Below are positions 43,297-58,480 of a DNA stretch of 64,000 nucleotides, piece after piece (the stretch's first letter is position 1; every line of letters starts with the position of its first letter). The position numbers were made by a program, and so were the translations under genes. Location of the stretch: positions 13,594,230 to 13,658,229 of the forward strand of contig NC_045128.1 in assembly GCF_007655135.1 (NCBI RefSeq), read 5' to 3'. The notes under the pieces are model-generated. The model worked only from the letters and a program-made list of their open reading frames with translations, was not told the origin of the DNA and searched no databases. The DNA is from Punica granatum (Eukaryota > Streptophyta > Magnoliopsida > Myrtales > Lythraceae).

Positions 43297-45304
43297 ATAA
43301 AAATACTTATATAAAGGGTATTTGGTGTAACTGAGAAAGAGGATTTAATGCAATAACTTCGTGTTTGATCTGAAATAGCTCGAACAGTTGAGCAGCCGCC
43401 GGCCAGCAACTTCCAATGGCCTTCTTGAAAGAATGGGCGGGCACTCTCCAAGAGATCTTGACTTTGATATTCACAAGTGATAGTTACTCCACATGTCTCT
43501 TTATTTCCCTCCTATAATCTCTCATTGGACTCATGAGTCTTGTATTTAAACTAATATATATTAAAAAAAAGGTACATATGCAGCCCTAGAAAAGATATGC
43601 AAACAAAATCTTTTGCGAAGAGAAAATCTTGATGATGTTTACCACTAGCTGTAGCTTCATTTCCCTTAAGCAACCTAGTCTATAGAGATCATCTGAATTT
43701 CTAAGAAGAAATCAGGTTATTGGAATATTGCATTCCTTGTTTCATTAGAATTCTTCCTTCCCTGAAAAAGAGAAAATCTTTAAAGATTCTTTCCATAATT
43801 GTTTAATTTTGACCATTACCAGTTATATATAAGGAAATAATCAGATTTCTTTTTTTCTTTCTTTGCCCCAATTTAGAGTATACGGCATTGAATTCAATGT
43901 CCAAAGTAGTGTACTATAGGTTAATAGCTTGCTTGGATGGAGGATTTAAAGGAAAAGGGAGAGAGAGTTTTTGTGACTTCTGAGAGGATTTTATTCCCTC
44001 GTATCCCCACGGAATTCAGCTTAGTAGTTATACTTTGGAGAGGGTAATTATATATATGTTTGGGTTGATTCTTTATGGCTTCATGTTGTAGCTAGTAAAA
44101 GCTAGCTGGGCATTGATTGATCAGATACTTTGATATAACGATAAAAGGAGATTTTTTTTTTGTGTGAACAAAAGAGATTTTATTGGAAATTCGGAAAATG
44201 GGACACAATTTGTTCAATTGACTTGTCCTCCAAGCCTGTCCTTATGGATCTGTATGCAAAGAATTTATTGCATCGGACTATTAATATACGTCTCCTCCAA
44301 GAAACTTTGTGGGGTCATAGGGATTTCTATACGCTAGAGTCCTGGTTTTTATCACAATGTTGTTTGGCTAGATAAATTTGGAAGAAAAATGGGAAGAGAA
44401 TTTGCAAAAAAATATTACATCTCCAAATACCTTCGTTCATATGAGAAGATATTTTGCCCCGACTGATTATGTATAATATGATTCCTTTTAAATTGGTTAA
44501 AATAAATTCCATAACTTATAACCTAACTTCTCATGTAATTACGGAATTAAATGCATGGCTTGAACTTAGAAATGAGTTATAATGTAACTCGACTGGTATG
44601 AGTATTGAGGATAAAAATTGCTAATTGTCTGAAAAAGAAGACGCGGTACAGCGACACTCGATATTACACGGTAATTTAAAATATTTATATTCAGTTATTA
44701 TGGTAGGATTATATGTATTCTCTTATTATGTTTTTTTATTTTCTTGTACTAATCTGATGAGTTTTTCGTGTAATCGAAAAATCCTCGATGGTAGAAATTT
44801 AGTGGTGAGTCGGGAAATCCAGAAGGAAATTGACTAAGCGTCCAGGGGAAAAAAAATAGGAAAAAAGGGAAATTGACAGATGTTGACTGAGAATTGACCG
44901 CAAGATCATGATACAGTCAAGATACGGAGGGAGGGGCTGCTCGTCTGAATAGAATAGCCCATGAGAACGAATAGAAAATCTGTGGGTGTCGTCGCCTCGG
45001 AAACTTCGGTGATGATGCAAACATATATATTATGCTCAAGAAACACACACTTATTATTTTGTCAGGCAAAAGTCCAATTAACGAATTCTATTTGCTTTTC
45101 ACTTATTATTTTATTGCAAATAATTTTTTTATCCTTTTCTTTAATTTTTTAATATAACTTTTTGCCACATCCAATTAATGAAAATCTGGTATTATTCCTA
45201 CCTACTATATGGGGATAATGACGCTTAATAAGCGGACATGTTGCTATGCTTATGAAAAGTAAAAAGAGTTATTAAATAATTGTAATATGTAAAGTTCATG
45301 TGGA
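43297..45304. other. Intergenic DNA, no gene seen
   Basis: Short open frames (44160-44375, 44625-44837, 44799-45020) have no domains. No element boundary is supported. Confidence 0.5.
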
Positions 45305-45465
45305 GTAATTTTTTTAAATTACAATTGAAATTCATGAGTCTAATATCATAAAATAAATATTTTAATGGTTAATTAAAAAGTAGTCTCACTACGAGAATTT
45401 TATATGAAATATTTTGATTACCAGACGAAAGCGTACATTACTGCGTTTACACACTCTTTCTCTAA
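45305..45465 (-). repeat. SINE-like dispersed repeat, family 1
   Basis: Diverged minus-strand copy: 'aaattcatgagtctaatatc' at the 3' side, 'cactacgagaattttatatg' over the B-box region and 'gacgaaagcgtacattactg' at the head. Confidence 0.5.
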
Positions 45466-46452
45466 TCATTTCTCAACTCCTTATCGATCGATCCTTCAAG
45501 ATTCTCCTCCTCATTAAGGTTTTCGTTCCATGTAGTTGTCATAATTGATATGCTATATATTCGGGTCATGCAGACTCTTAGATTTGGGTTATTTTGGAGA
45601 ATCATACTAATGGTCCATCTTGAATAATTTTCTTCACAGTTAAAGTTACTCTAAAACAAGATACCAAAACTTGTCTGGGTATTTTTTTCATGATTAAAGC
45701 GAGCATTACTGACAATTTAAAAATAAAAAAAATTCATTAATCTAGGACAAACGTAATTTACTAATGCAAAATTTCGATCTCCATTTATTTAAAGAGAAAA
45801 CCAAAGTCTTACATTATTAGCCCACTCTCATGTCATTTTAGAGAACTCTTGTACCTTACTAAACGGGTTGGCTTTGGAAACATCTCGATTGTGTTTAAGT
45901 TTAGTAAATTAAATTTTACAAAAGATATAATTTAAAATAGAATATACAGTCATGAAATTTCCTTCTCTGGGAGACAAAGATGGAGTGGGTCATCATAAAG
46001 GAAAATGATAAATTAAATGAAAACGAATTAATTGCGAAGTTGAGAATGCATATATGTAGTCCCGTCCTTTCGTATCTTTGATCTTTGAAAAAGAAAACAC
46101 ACTCCTTGATACGGGTCACAGGTCTTCCCCCACGACGTCGTTTTCCAGACCCACCCCAAAGATCTCCTCTGCAACCCAAAGATTTACCCTGCTTTTCATG
46201 CAATTTCCTCCCACCTACTTATCTTCCTCCCAACGGCACATAGACTTTATGCTTTCCCTTGCAAAATTTTCACGATTCACACTTCCTAGAGGGGGATGGA
46301 TAGAGGGGGAATATAGGAAAGCATGAGTCTAATTGATGAGAATTGAATTATGAATTTTTACAAGTAGGTTGATGATGATGCTTCTACACCAATCTCTCTT
46401 TCTTACTACGGAGTCTTTTTCAACCCATTGTATTTTTTTTTTCAAGTAGAAA
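45466..46452. other. Intergenic DNA, no gene seen
   Basis: A GC-richer scrap at 46100-46320 has open frames on both strands with no recognised domain. Confidence 0.45.
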
Positions 46453-47070
46453 GTGTTGTAAAAGATATTATCTTATGATTTAGACAATTGTATTTTCGGA
46501 TAGGATTGTATTGATCAGTAATTATATTTTATATCTTTGGATTTCTGAGATCCGGTTTAGATATTATTATGCATCTTATTTTTATATTTGGATCACATAT
46601 TTATAGCATACAAATAGGCGAGTTCATTATGTAATTCAGTGCATTAGTTAACAGACATTCCTCGACCTTTGAAGCCAAGAGGTTCGATTTAATTTTTCAT
46701 GATCTTTGGTCAAACGAAGCCATTCAATCGATTAGTTTTATATCACTATCTGGCCAAGGAGGCCTTGTTCTTGTCAAATTCATATTTATCTGAAAGACAA
46801 GATATCCGCAACACCGAAGAGTATGAGAGACATTATCTTATAATTATTTAGGCAATATAATATTTGGATAAGGTTTGTGTCGATCATTATATCGTTGGAA
46901 TTTTCAAGTTTTGATCTAGATATTATTGGGGACCTTATTTCTATATATTTGGTTCTCATATTTGCGACCTATAAATAGTTGAGCTCGTTATATAATTCAA
47001 TGAATAGTCAATAGAATAACTCTCATTGTTGAGTCTCACCACTACCACATCTCGATGTCTTTACTCTCTC
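46453..47070 (+). repeat. Two diverged LTR-like copies in direct repeat
   Basis: Copy 1 (about 46453-46700) and copy 2 (about 46820-47070) share AGAYATTATCTTATRATT, then an 'ggataRGRtt' block, then ATATTTGGWTCWCATATTT, a TATAAATAG-like box (CCTATAAATAGTTGAGCTC in copy 2) and 'tatataattcaatgaatagt'. The order (TATA-like box about 150 bp in, then a pyrimidine-rich end) is that of a small Copia-type LTR. The intervening 120-150 bp has no coding capacity. It is either a TRIM-like element or a collapsed LTR pair. Confidence 0.45.
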
Positions 47071-47110
47071 TCTCACATCTTATATTTAATTAAGCGTGGA
47101 GTCCATACAT

Positions 47111-47640
47111 TATTAAATTTCCATGGGCCGGTATGCCCATATAATTCCCATGGACTCACACGGGTTCCGATCCATTTCCACTTAAAAAATCAAGCTGTTA
47201 AGTGTTGGTTCTCAAGTCTCGTATAAACCAATGGATATTGATTTATCTTTTTCATGCGGTATTAATATTCTCAACACCCGTCCTCACGTGCAATGTGTGG
47301 TATCTTTCTGCCTACACATTGTCAAGTGCTCCTAAACCCTCGCTCAATAATTGACTTCGAGCCGGGCTCATCCTCCATGCTCGAGCGAAGGGGACCAACA
47401 CAAGGTGCACTCTTGCTGCACTCAGACATATTGGGTCTGGTGTAGTGTGAGTGCACACACATGCGTGGGGATGTATGCACGTAACATGGGCTCTAATACC
47501 ACATTGAATTTTTATTGGGCTGATATGGACTCAGGTCCATTTCCACTTAAAAGTTTAAGGTGTTAAGATTGGTTTCTAAGTCTCATATAAATCAATAGAT
47601 ATTGATTCATATTTTCCATGTAGGATTAATATCCATGACA
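47111..47640 (-). mobile_element. TRIM, copy 2, about 530 bp
   Basis: Same family as 25105-25577. The 5' LTR is at 47502-47640 (minus strand, starting TGTCATGGATATTAATCC) and the 3' LTR at 47111-47276 (starting TGTTGAGAATATTAATACC). The primer site TGGTATTAGAGCC follows the 5' LTR, and a GAGGACGGG purine-rich tract precedes the 3' LTR. The flanks TACAT and TGCAT match at 4 of 5 bases. The open frame at 47351-47566 is not protein-like. Confidence 0.82.
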
Positions 47641-48048
47641 TGCATTGCACGAGTTAGAATGTGATCTATTTTCTTGCTAATTTTGAAATTATCAATAGTT
47701 AGAAAAAATTATGTAGATAATATATTTTGTTCAAAAATATTTATTTACATAAAAATATCAAAATAAAATTAAAAATTGAGAAAGTCGTGAAATATGTAAG
47801 TTTGAAAGCTCAAATTTGAAAGATTTCTAATATAAAAAAATAAATTCAAAATTACTGTTTATCCATAAGAATTTCAGAATTACTAGAATTTTGAAAAGTA
47901 TTCTATAGATAACATAATTTGTTCAAACATAGTTAGTTAGATTTAGGTTATTAATTAATAATTGAAAGATTTTAAAGTATATTATACATATAAACATGAA
48001 ATACCCAAATATTCAAAAGATATTTTGAACATATTCAAAAAATAATAG
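47641..48048. other. AT-rich intergenic DNA, no gene seen
   Basis: No open frame or terminus is supported. Confidence 0.5.
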
Positions 48049-48440
48049 CCTGTTTGATTTCATAATCTAATTTTAAGATTTTAATTTTAACTTTAACTCT
48101 GTTCATTACATAACAAAAGTCAATAACACAATTATTACTTTTCTATTTTTAAAATTTTTTTTAACCATTCAATTCAATTTTTAATAATAAATTCTCTCAA
48201 CTATTCATTTTTTTTTTCACAATTCAACAATACTATCATTACTTTTTTTTCAACTATTTATTACTTTTTCACACTTTTTCTCATAATTCAACATCACAAT
48301 CATTACAAACCAATTAAAATCAAAATTCAACTCAACCTAACTTAACTCAACTCTAAAACCAAACATACTATCAAAGTTACTTTAACTCTGAAACCAAACA
48401 CATCTAAAAAAACTCTAAAATCAAACACGCTCTCAATTTG
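48049..48440. mobile_element. PIF-like MITEs, apparently two nested or tandem copies
   Basis: The left end CCTGTTTGATTTCATAATC plus TTTTAACTTTAACTCTG is matched by two right-end-like blocks: 'caactctaaaaccaaacata' at about 48350 and 'aactctaaaatcaaacacgc' at about 48430. Inner 'caattcaacaatactatcat' and 'caactatttattactttttc' blocks are those of the family. Confidence 0.55.
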
Positions 48441-49112
48441 TAATCTATTAAAAATTAAATTTTTTTTTAAAAAAAACTAAAATATTTCATTCGACACTCT
48501 AGTGGTTCTGAAGACATCTGCTTGGGCCCACTATAACTTTGACTTATATATATATATAGATTTCATCAATAGCATCATCAAAACAGTTTTCTACACTGAT
48601 TTTCTTGAAAAAACAAGTAGAGATTAATTTCCATACTTTGTTTTTAAAACGTGTCTTTCAAATATGATATTGACCCGACACTTATTCACATGATTTTATT
48701 GTGTTTTCTAATAGAAGAAAACAAAATGAACCACTATTCACGTCTTGGTCCTTATTTGTAGAGATAAAATATCGATTGATTGAGTTATCTAACTGAGTAA
48801 GGATATTTGTAGAGATTGAGCGTCTAGGAGTAGAGGGTTGAGATAAAGTGGCATGCAAATAGATTGATGGAAGTGCTCGAATAGAAAGCAAAAGAAAATG
48901 AAATCTCAACTACATAAAATTATAATTAGGAAGCTATAGAGATAAAATGCTACAATTAGTTATCGTCAATTCTATCGGGTATTACTTAAGTGACGAAACA
49001 TCACTGGAGGACCTTACCTGACAATTTCGTGGTTAAGTACCTTTAAAGCTGGTGGATTATTAATTGTTTGTCAACTTCTTACCATTCATTGTTACTAATT
49101 GTATATGGTTTA
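48441..49112. other. Intergenic DNA, no gene seen
   Basis: Nothing beyond short AT runs. The minus-strand frame at 48682-48909 has no domain. Confidence 0.5.
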
Positions 49113-49294
49113 TCAAGTTGTGAGGTCATGCGGGCTCCACTATAATAAAGTGTCAAGTGTGACTGAAAATTATATCTAACATATAATATCAATGTAAATT
49201 TTCTCAAGTTGTAAGGTCATGCGGGCTCCACTATAACAAGATGTCAAGTGTGACTGAAAATTATATCTGACACATAATATCAATGTAAATTTTC
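49113..49294. repeat. 91-bp tandem duplication
   Basis: The units at 49113-49203 and 49204-49294 both contain AGGTCATGCGGGCTCCACTA, 'gtcaagtgtgactgaaaatt' and 'ataatatcaatgtaaatttt', with a handful of substitutions. They lie about 1.1 kb upstream of the CKX start codon. Confidence 0.85.
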
Positions 49295-50051
49295 ACGTAT
49301 ATCACACCGGCATTACTGGTAAAGTAATTGCCATTTTAATCATAAGTCAAGGTCACACTCTAAGGTGATGTGATCTCATATCAAAACGCACCAATTTTCA
49401 CTATGGAAATTAATATCCATTGACATCTCTGTACCGATTTCCAAATCCTTCATTTACGTATTACAGCATCACCACTTACCGAGAAGACAAATCTTATCAC
49501 AGAGTCGTAAATCGTTTTTTGTTTGAAGTCTTCCCTCTGCGGCTATCGTGTATATAGCTCTGCCTTTTTCTTTTGTTTTATCAAATGGGACGCTCATAAA
49601 CTTTATAAAGAAAAACAAAAAGCTAAACGAAGGGATCACTATGGATTAATTCAAGTGATTAAACGTCTCTTTTTTAATTAAGATTTTCTATTCAAGTTTT
49701 GTAAATGAAAAAGAATTTATGATTGGGAGAGCCTTACCCTTCGCGGTCCAACCCAGTTTGAACTTGGATTATTAGTCACAATCCATTGATCACTGCACTT
49801 CTTCATATCAGATGGCGCCCAGAAAAAAAAAAGTTTAAGTAAAGGAATAAGAGAAATCTCACTAACATCAAATCGAAAATTTTTTATTTGCAGACGAGGA
49901 ATATATGCCTCATTATACGCCCCCTTTCTCATATATATCTGATTTTCAAATTGTTTCTCCCTCTCTCCCAACTCTCCTCATGTTCAAATTATTGTTGCCT
50001 GGGATGTGTTATTACAAAAAATTACTTAAAAAGGAAGGTGTGCGTAAAAAG
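49295..50051. other. Upstream region of the CKX gene, no gene seen
   Basis: Non-coding; likely distal promoter. The open frames at 49717-50141 overlap each other and show no domain. Confidence 0.45.
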
Positions 50052-50203
50052 AGGGTGTGCAGCAGTAGTGCACACTATCGCATAGTAATCAAGAGATTTT
50101 ATATTTCATATTTATTGAGATTATCTATGTCATTTTATTAATTATTAGGATTTCTATTTTATTATACTAGATTGACGGACTTTCCTTAGAACCGAATAAA
50201 AAT
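50052..50203 (+). repeat. SINE-like repeat (family 1) in the proximal CKX promoter
   Basis: The head 'agcagtagtgcacactatcg', an eroded B-box region, the body 'aattattaggatttctattt' plus TTATACTAGATTGACGGACT, and the A-rich tail 'aaccgaataaaaa' match the family. Its 3' end lies about 150 bp before the CKX ATG and about 65 bp before the likely TATA box, in the same orientation as the gene. Confidence 0.65.
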
Positions 50204-50269
50204 CGAACGTGTGTGCCCATGTTATAATAATATTCAAAAGGAAAATGCTGTCTCTCTCTTCCCCTAAGG

Positions 50270-50282
50270 TTTATATATATAC
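50270..50282 (+). promoter_or_regulatory. TATA box candidate of the CKX gene
   Basis: TTTATATATATAC lies about 75-87 bp before the ATG. The presumed leader ends in a pyrimidine-rich CT run (50321-50348), common in plant 5'UTRs. No ATG in the short leader gives a long upstream frame. Confidence 0.5.
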
Positions 50283-50356
50283 ATGAACCCCTCCATGGCT
50301 TTACCACAAGCACTCAGCAATCTCTCTCTCTCTATCTCTATCTCTCTCAAGTCAAG

Positions 50357-53719
<3,363 letters not shown>

Positions 53720-54894
53720 AAGATAAATAATGCTATAGGATATATTAATAATTATTATCCTTCATATTTTGCTTCGATATATATCAGGTTTAAGATTACA
53801 CAAGCATAAGTAGTATAGGGACTAGGTTCTTGACTAGGTTACTCTCTTTTTTCTTTTTCCTGTTTGTCAATAGATGTATGTTGTAAAGAAGAATGAATCA
53901 AGTATATGAAGGAATTAGATTGCTATCATGGATTCATTCATATATACATACACCTGTGCACAACAGTGATCACACTAGTATCAAATATATTCATTTGGTA
54001 TTATAACTATTGACGAGTACATAGAAAAAAGGTGGGGAAAAAGTCATACATATTGGATATTTTCATATACCCATAAATAAATCCAAACATTATATGGTTT
54101 AATCGGACGTGTTACACTATATCACATTTATGATATATATGTATCTACAAGATCTTATGTATATGAGAAATTATTCCTGAACTCTCAATAATCCACCACA
54201 TCAACATTGGTCCTTCTTGTATAATCGATGAATTTGATACTTTTGCATGCGTGCTTCAGTAGACGATTGGCTCGACTCACCGTTGGCTATGTTCACATAA
54301 TAATATTTTACTGTAGATTTGACGTTTCCGCGAAGGGACAAAAAGAAAAAAGAAAAATCTATAGTGAAACGATCTTGATGATGATGATGGAATGAAAAAG
54401 GCCGCACTCGTGGGCCGTGGAGATGGACCCAAAAATCCAGATAAAAAATTTATTCTTTTTTTTTCCAGAACAAATTTTTTTTTCCCAAGTTGGGAGACTT
54501 TGTGTGGAAGATTGTCTGAAGAAGCTTCTTAATTGCAGATTGCAGGTTATTAAGGAGACAGAAAAAGCTGTTGCCTCCCTATCACTTTTTTGACTTTTTA
54601 TTGTTTACACATGTTTTTATTTATTTATTTATGTCTAATTATTATTATTATTTATTTATTTATATATGTTTTCATTATTATCAAAGGAAAAAGCTTTCTC
54701 CTGTCAAGTTCCAGGCAAACAGGCAGTAATTTTTTAGGATCTTGTCCACAAAGGTGGCCGTGCGTAATTATGGCAATCCAAGGAATCTTGATGGCTTGCC
54801 ATATGATAATGAACAATTTGGCACTTTATTGTTTCTCCATTGCATAGGTGGCATAATGCGTTTTTTTTTTGTCGATTTTGTACATGGTGTTTAA
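53720..54894. other. CKX 3'UTR and downstream intergenic DNA
   Basis: 3'UTR-like sequence to about 53930 is duplicated at 16065-16260. Beyond it no gene was seen. A (TTTA)n-like stretch occurs at 54617-54665. Confidence 0.55.
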
Positions 54895-55060
54895 AAGCTC
54901 AAAGAACATCAACTAATCTAGATTCGATCCGAGTTGGAGAAGTAAAACTCTTCTAATCATAGATTTTTTTTTTTTAGTTCAGAAGACTCGAGCCGGATAT
55001 ATTGCTTAAGCCTGAAATTAGATGTCGAATCATTTGAACCAACCTATATTGACAAGGCAA
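54895..55060 (-). repeat. SINE-like dispersed repeat, family 2
   Basis: Contains 'actaatctagattcgatccg', 'agaagtaaaactcttctaat', 'cagaagactcgagccggata' and 'gaatcatttgaaccaaccta' in family order. Confidence 0.55.
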
Positions 55061-55629
55061 TGCTCTTCTATTGAAACCAAAGAACTAGCTAGCCAAGGTG
55101 AACTTACCAGATATACAAATATGGAAACCTATTAACACAACCAATCTGCCTTATATTTCAACGTGATATCCTGGATTTCTATACGCAATAGTTTTATGTA
55201 CGGCTATCAGAGCTAACTCAAGAACGCCATGGAGCTTCCTCCTCCTAGCTAGCTTTCCACGCATGATATGAAACAACATGTTAGCAAGTCTACAAACTAG
55301 CTCATCAATATATATAGGTTCTCTCCAAAGTAAGTCAGAGTCTAATTGCCGCTGAATCTGTGTCAATCACCAATCTGTTTGACAGATGCAAAGAAAGGAA
55401 AGAGTGGCCTTTGAATGGTTTGTGGGGAAGACGTACTGAATTAAGAATATATGATCTTTCTGATTTCTTCAAAGTTGTCATGTAACAAACATGAAGTCTC
55501 ACCAGATACATTTCTGAAGAAAATTATATCCATGATAGACAATCTATTATTAGTAACGAGCCTTCAAATCACCATGCCTAGGAAGATGCAAGGGTAAGAT
55601 TTGACATCACTTATTCTAGATGTACTTTT
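55061..55629. other. Intergenic DNA, one weak minus-strand frame
   Basis: The frame at 55151-55366 (for example REPIYIDELVCRLANMLFHI) has a protein-like look but no recognised domain, start context or neighbours, so it is not called as a gene. Confidence 0.35.
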
Positions 55630-55790
55630 TTTTTCAATTATAAAGAAAGCCCATAAGCCTAGTACAATAAAATAAAATTTCTAATAGTTAATAAAGGGAT
55701 ACGAGTAGTTCTACCACGAGAATCGAAACTATAACCTCTTTTGATTGACAAGCGAGGTCGTATGCCTCTACGCGGCACCTTTTTGTCATT
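55630..55790 (-). repeat. SINE-like dispersed repeat, family 1
   Basis: Well-preserved minus-strand copy. On the minus strand the head 'gtgccgcgtagaggcatacg' leads to a B-box-like GTTTCGATTCTCGTGG, then the body 'aactattagaaattttattt' and 'actaggcttatgggctttct'. This is the clearest tRNA-like promoter of the family in the window. Confidence 0.7.
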
Positions 55791-57371
55791 CTACATCTAG
55801 TTTTATTAATGAGGACAACTAGTTTGAAATAAAGTGGTTAATTTATCACTAACAGTCATAACTATGCACTAATCTCTAAATTTCCCTCATTCTCATATAT
55901 CTTTTGCTTTCCGCTCCTCTCTCTCCCTACTCTCATACATCTTTGTGGGTTAGTTTGGGTATTCTCACACTGGTACTAATTTTTTCCGGGTTTCTCCTGA
56001 GCTATTTGAAAGTTGGTAATGAATCATTGTAGTCTCTTCCTCTGCTGAATAATTCTTTTATTCTTCCACTAAAACTAATTTGTTCACAACCAAACTAAAA
56101 ACTAAATTCCAGAGAATTAGTAACATGGTGATGAATCGTTGTAATCTATGTACCTATTTGATTATTAAAAGTCTTTCATAAATATATGATTTCCACGTCT
56201 AATATGGATATGTCACCGGCAGTTAAAACGAATTTCAGAGGACGACTAGTAAGAGAATTTTGAAATTTAAATTTTAAAATATTAACTAAAGCCAGAAATC
56301 TCATGACTGCAAGAATTTGGTTGTCCATGACTTGAAGATCCGGAAATGTCGGCAAACAATAGCATTGGAGAATTGATATATATATATATATATAGAGTGT
56401 AAAAAAAGATTTCAATTAAGTTGATCTAGTTGGGACCTATTAGATTTCGGATACCAAGTGATGCAAATCGCGAGGAAAAAATAGTTTCAATCAATCACAA
56501 AGCACGATGCCATTGGGCAGACTACACTCTATGAGCAAATATTGATTACAGTAAAAGAGTTTGTAATATAATATAAGTGCTTTGAGATCTGGCCAAACTG
56601 AAATTCGATTTAGAATTAGTCTCATCTAAAAGGCTTCGTGGTTTCACAAGGAAAAGGAAACACCATCCTCCATTTCTTGACACTTGTTGACATTTGCTGT
56701 ACAGGAATACACAATGCCATTAAAAACACAGATAATATATAGGCCTTTTGATCCCTGCGGACAAGCACGCAATTTAGTTTATTTATTGGATTGGATTCGA
56801 TTTGATATATAGGTTTTTAACAATGCCAAGTTCTTATCGACGAAAGGATGAAAAATCAACGTGATTTAACTAATCACGTGGCTCGTGCGTTGAGGATGTT
56901 TGTATATTATAATTTTAATTAATATTTAAAATTGAATTTATTGACATTGATAGGTTGTAAAACTTAAAATTAACTTCTCGATCTTATTTATGGTGTGCTC
57001 GCTATCATGCAATGAATTCATCTTGTTAATCACTTAATGTATCAATATAGGGGATGCGAATGAATGTTCGATCACGAGCTAAGGGAAAACTCATGAAAGA
57101 CTCTCATCAGACAAATGGAGACATCTTGTTGCAAAAGTCTAAATCAATTATGAATAATATAGATAGGGAAAAAAATTAGGAAAAAAGAAATAGAGGGGAG
57201 AGACTTCGTCAATGCATCTTCTTCACACACAGAGGCCCAGTTTTCCCAGCCCAGTGGTACCCTATCTTTTGGGCCCATCCTAAATTGTGATTATGAAGAT
57301 TTTCCAGAATTTCACTATATCCATGGAAATAAAAGCACCGGACAATTAAGGGAGACTTCACAGTAATTTTT
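55791..57371. other. Intergenic DNA, no gene seen
   Basis: A TA run is at 56375-56393. Short frames only. Confidence 0.5.
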
Positions 57372-57690
57372 AGTTTGTGTGGTTTCGCAAATAAATTTTA
57401 ATTTTAATTTTAACTCTACTCCACTTAACTTCACTTACCTTCAATTTATAATACAATCATTATTTTCTCCCAACTATTCATTACTTTTTCCACAATTCAA
57501 CAATACAATCATTATTTTCTCTCAACTAATCATTACTTTTTCTAAAATTCAACAACGCAATCTTTACTTTATCTTAACTATTCATTATTTTTTCATATTT
57601 TTTCGCATAATTCAATAACACAATCATTACAATCTAATTAAAATTAAAATTCAACTCTACTTAATTGTAAAATCAAACACAAATGTTTCC
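57372..57690. mobile_element. PIF-like MITE, about 320 bp
   Basis: The left end 'tttgtgtggtttcgcaaata' followed by repeated TTTTAA units and CTCTACTCCACTTAACTTC, and the right end 'attgtaaaatcaaacacaaa', are inverted-repeat-like. Inner 'caacaatacaatcattattt' blocks repeat three times. TSD not settled. Confidence 0.6.
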
Positions 57691-57704
57691 TCAAACAATG
57701 CTGG

Positions 57705-57876
57705 TTCTATGAGAAGCGGGCTGTTGAGGGCATCAAGGAAAACTCATAAATGATACAAGGAAATAAACCTCTGACTTCTGTACCCACTGCTTCTATGAGA
57801 AGCGGGCTGTTGAGGGCATCAAGGAAAACTCATAAATGATACAAGGAAATAAACCTCTGACTTCTGTACCCACTGT
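57705..57876. repeat. 86-bp tandem duplication, nearly identical units
   Basis: 57705-57790 and 57791-57876 differ only at the last base. The unit contains GAGAAGCGGGCTGTTGAGGG and ACCTCTGACTTCTGTACCCA. Such identity implies a recent duplication (or an assembly artefact). Confidence 0.9.
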
Positions 57877-58364
57877 TGCTATCAATATTGTTATCAATAG
57901 GAAATCGTGCAATTCGGAATCAAGATGAGCGTGCTGCGTGACACAATTAGCGTGCCTAATCAGTCAATCTGCCATACGAATCTTTCTGGTCTTACACGAG
58001 CATGCCAGGACCACATCTTGCGGTCCGGACTTTGGCGCGTCGATGGCCCCATTGACAAAGTTTGCCTTTCCAATCAAAGCCGAGCCAAGGAAGGGCTTTA
58101 CCTTTATTAAGTCCCATGGAAGTGAGGATCAAAGGAGTGTAAATGGGTCGCGTTGGTACGAATTTTCCTAATTCGGATTGGGTCACTGATTTTTCAGAAG
58201 GGTTGGAGAAATGCTCACCCAGAAAAAAGACACAATCTGACTAGAAAGGTCAGGTTTTGAAGTCGGCCGGTTAACCGAAATTTAGAAAAATAAAAAATGG
58301 GAACCTAGTCCTTGATTTGCCGGTAATCTCTTACTCTATTGCACCTCTTTTTTCGGTTTGCACT
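57877..58364. other. Intergenic, less AT-rich DNA; no recognised gene
   Basis: Overlapping frames on both strands at 57907-58186 (for example minus-strand GLNKGKALPWLGFDWKGKLC) have no identifiable domain and may be a decayed fragment. Confidence 0.35.
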
Positions 58365-58480
58365 CTAACATTCGGAAGTCCAATCGGCTCTCAACTAATC
58401 CAGTCGAGCCGCCTTGACCCACTAAAGGATAAAGCTCTTCGAGTGCCGATTTTCTTCGTTAGCAATAATTTCATTGGTGA
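58365..58480 (-). repeat. SINE-like dispersed repeat, family 2 (partial)
   Basis: Contains 'actaatccagtcgagccgcc', 'cccactaaaggataaagctc' and 'tcttcgttagcaataatttc'. The tRNA-like head is missing. Confidence 0.5.
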
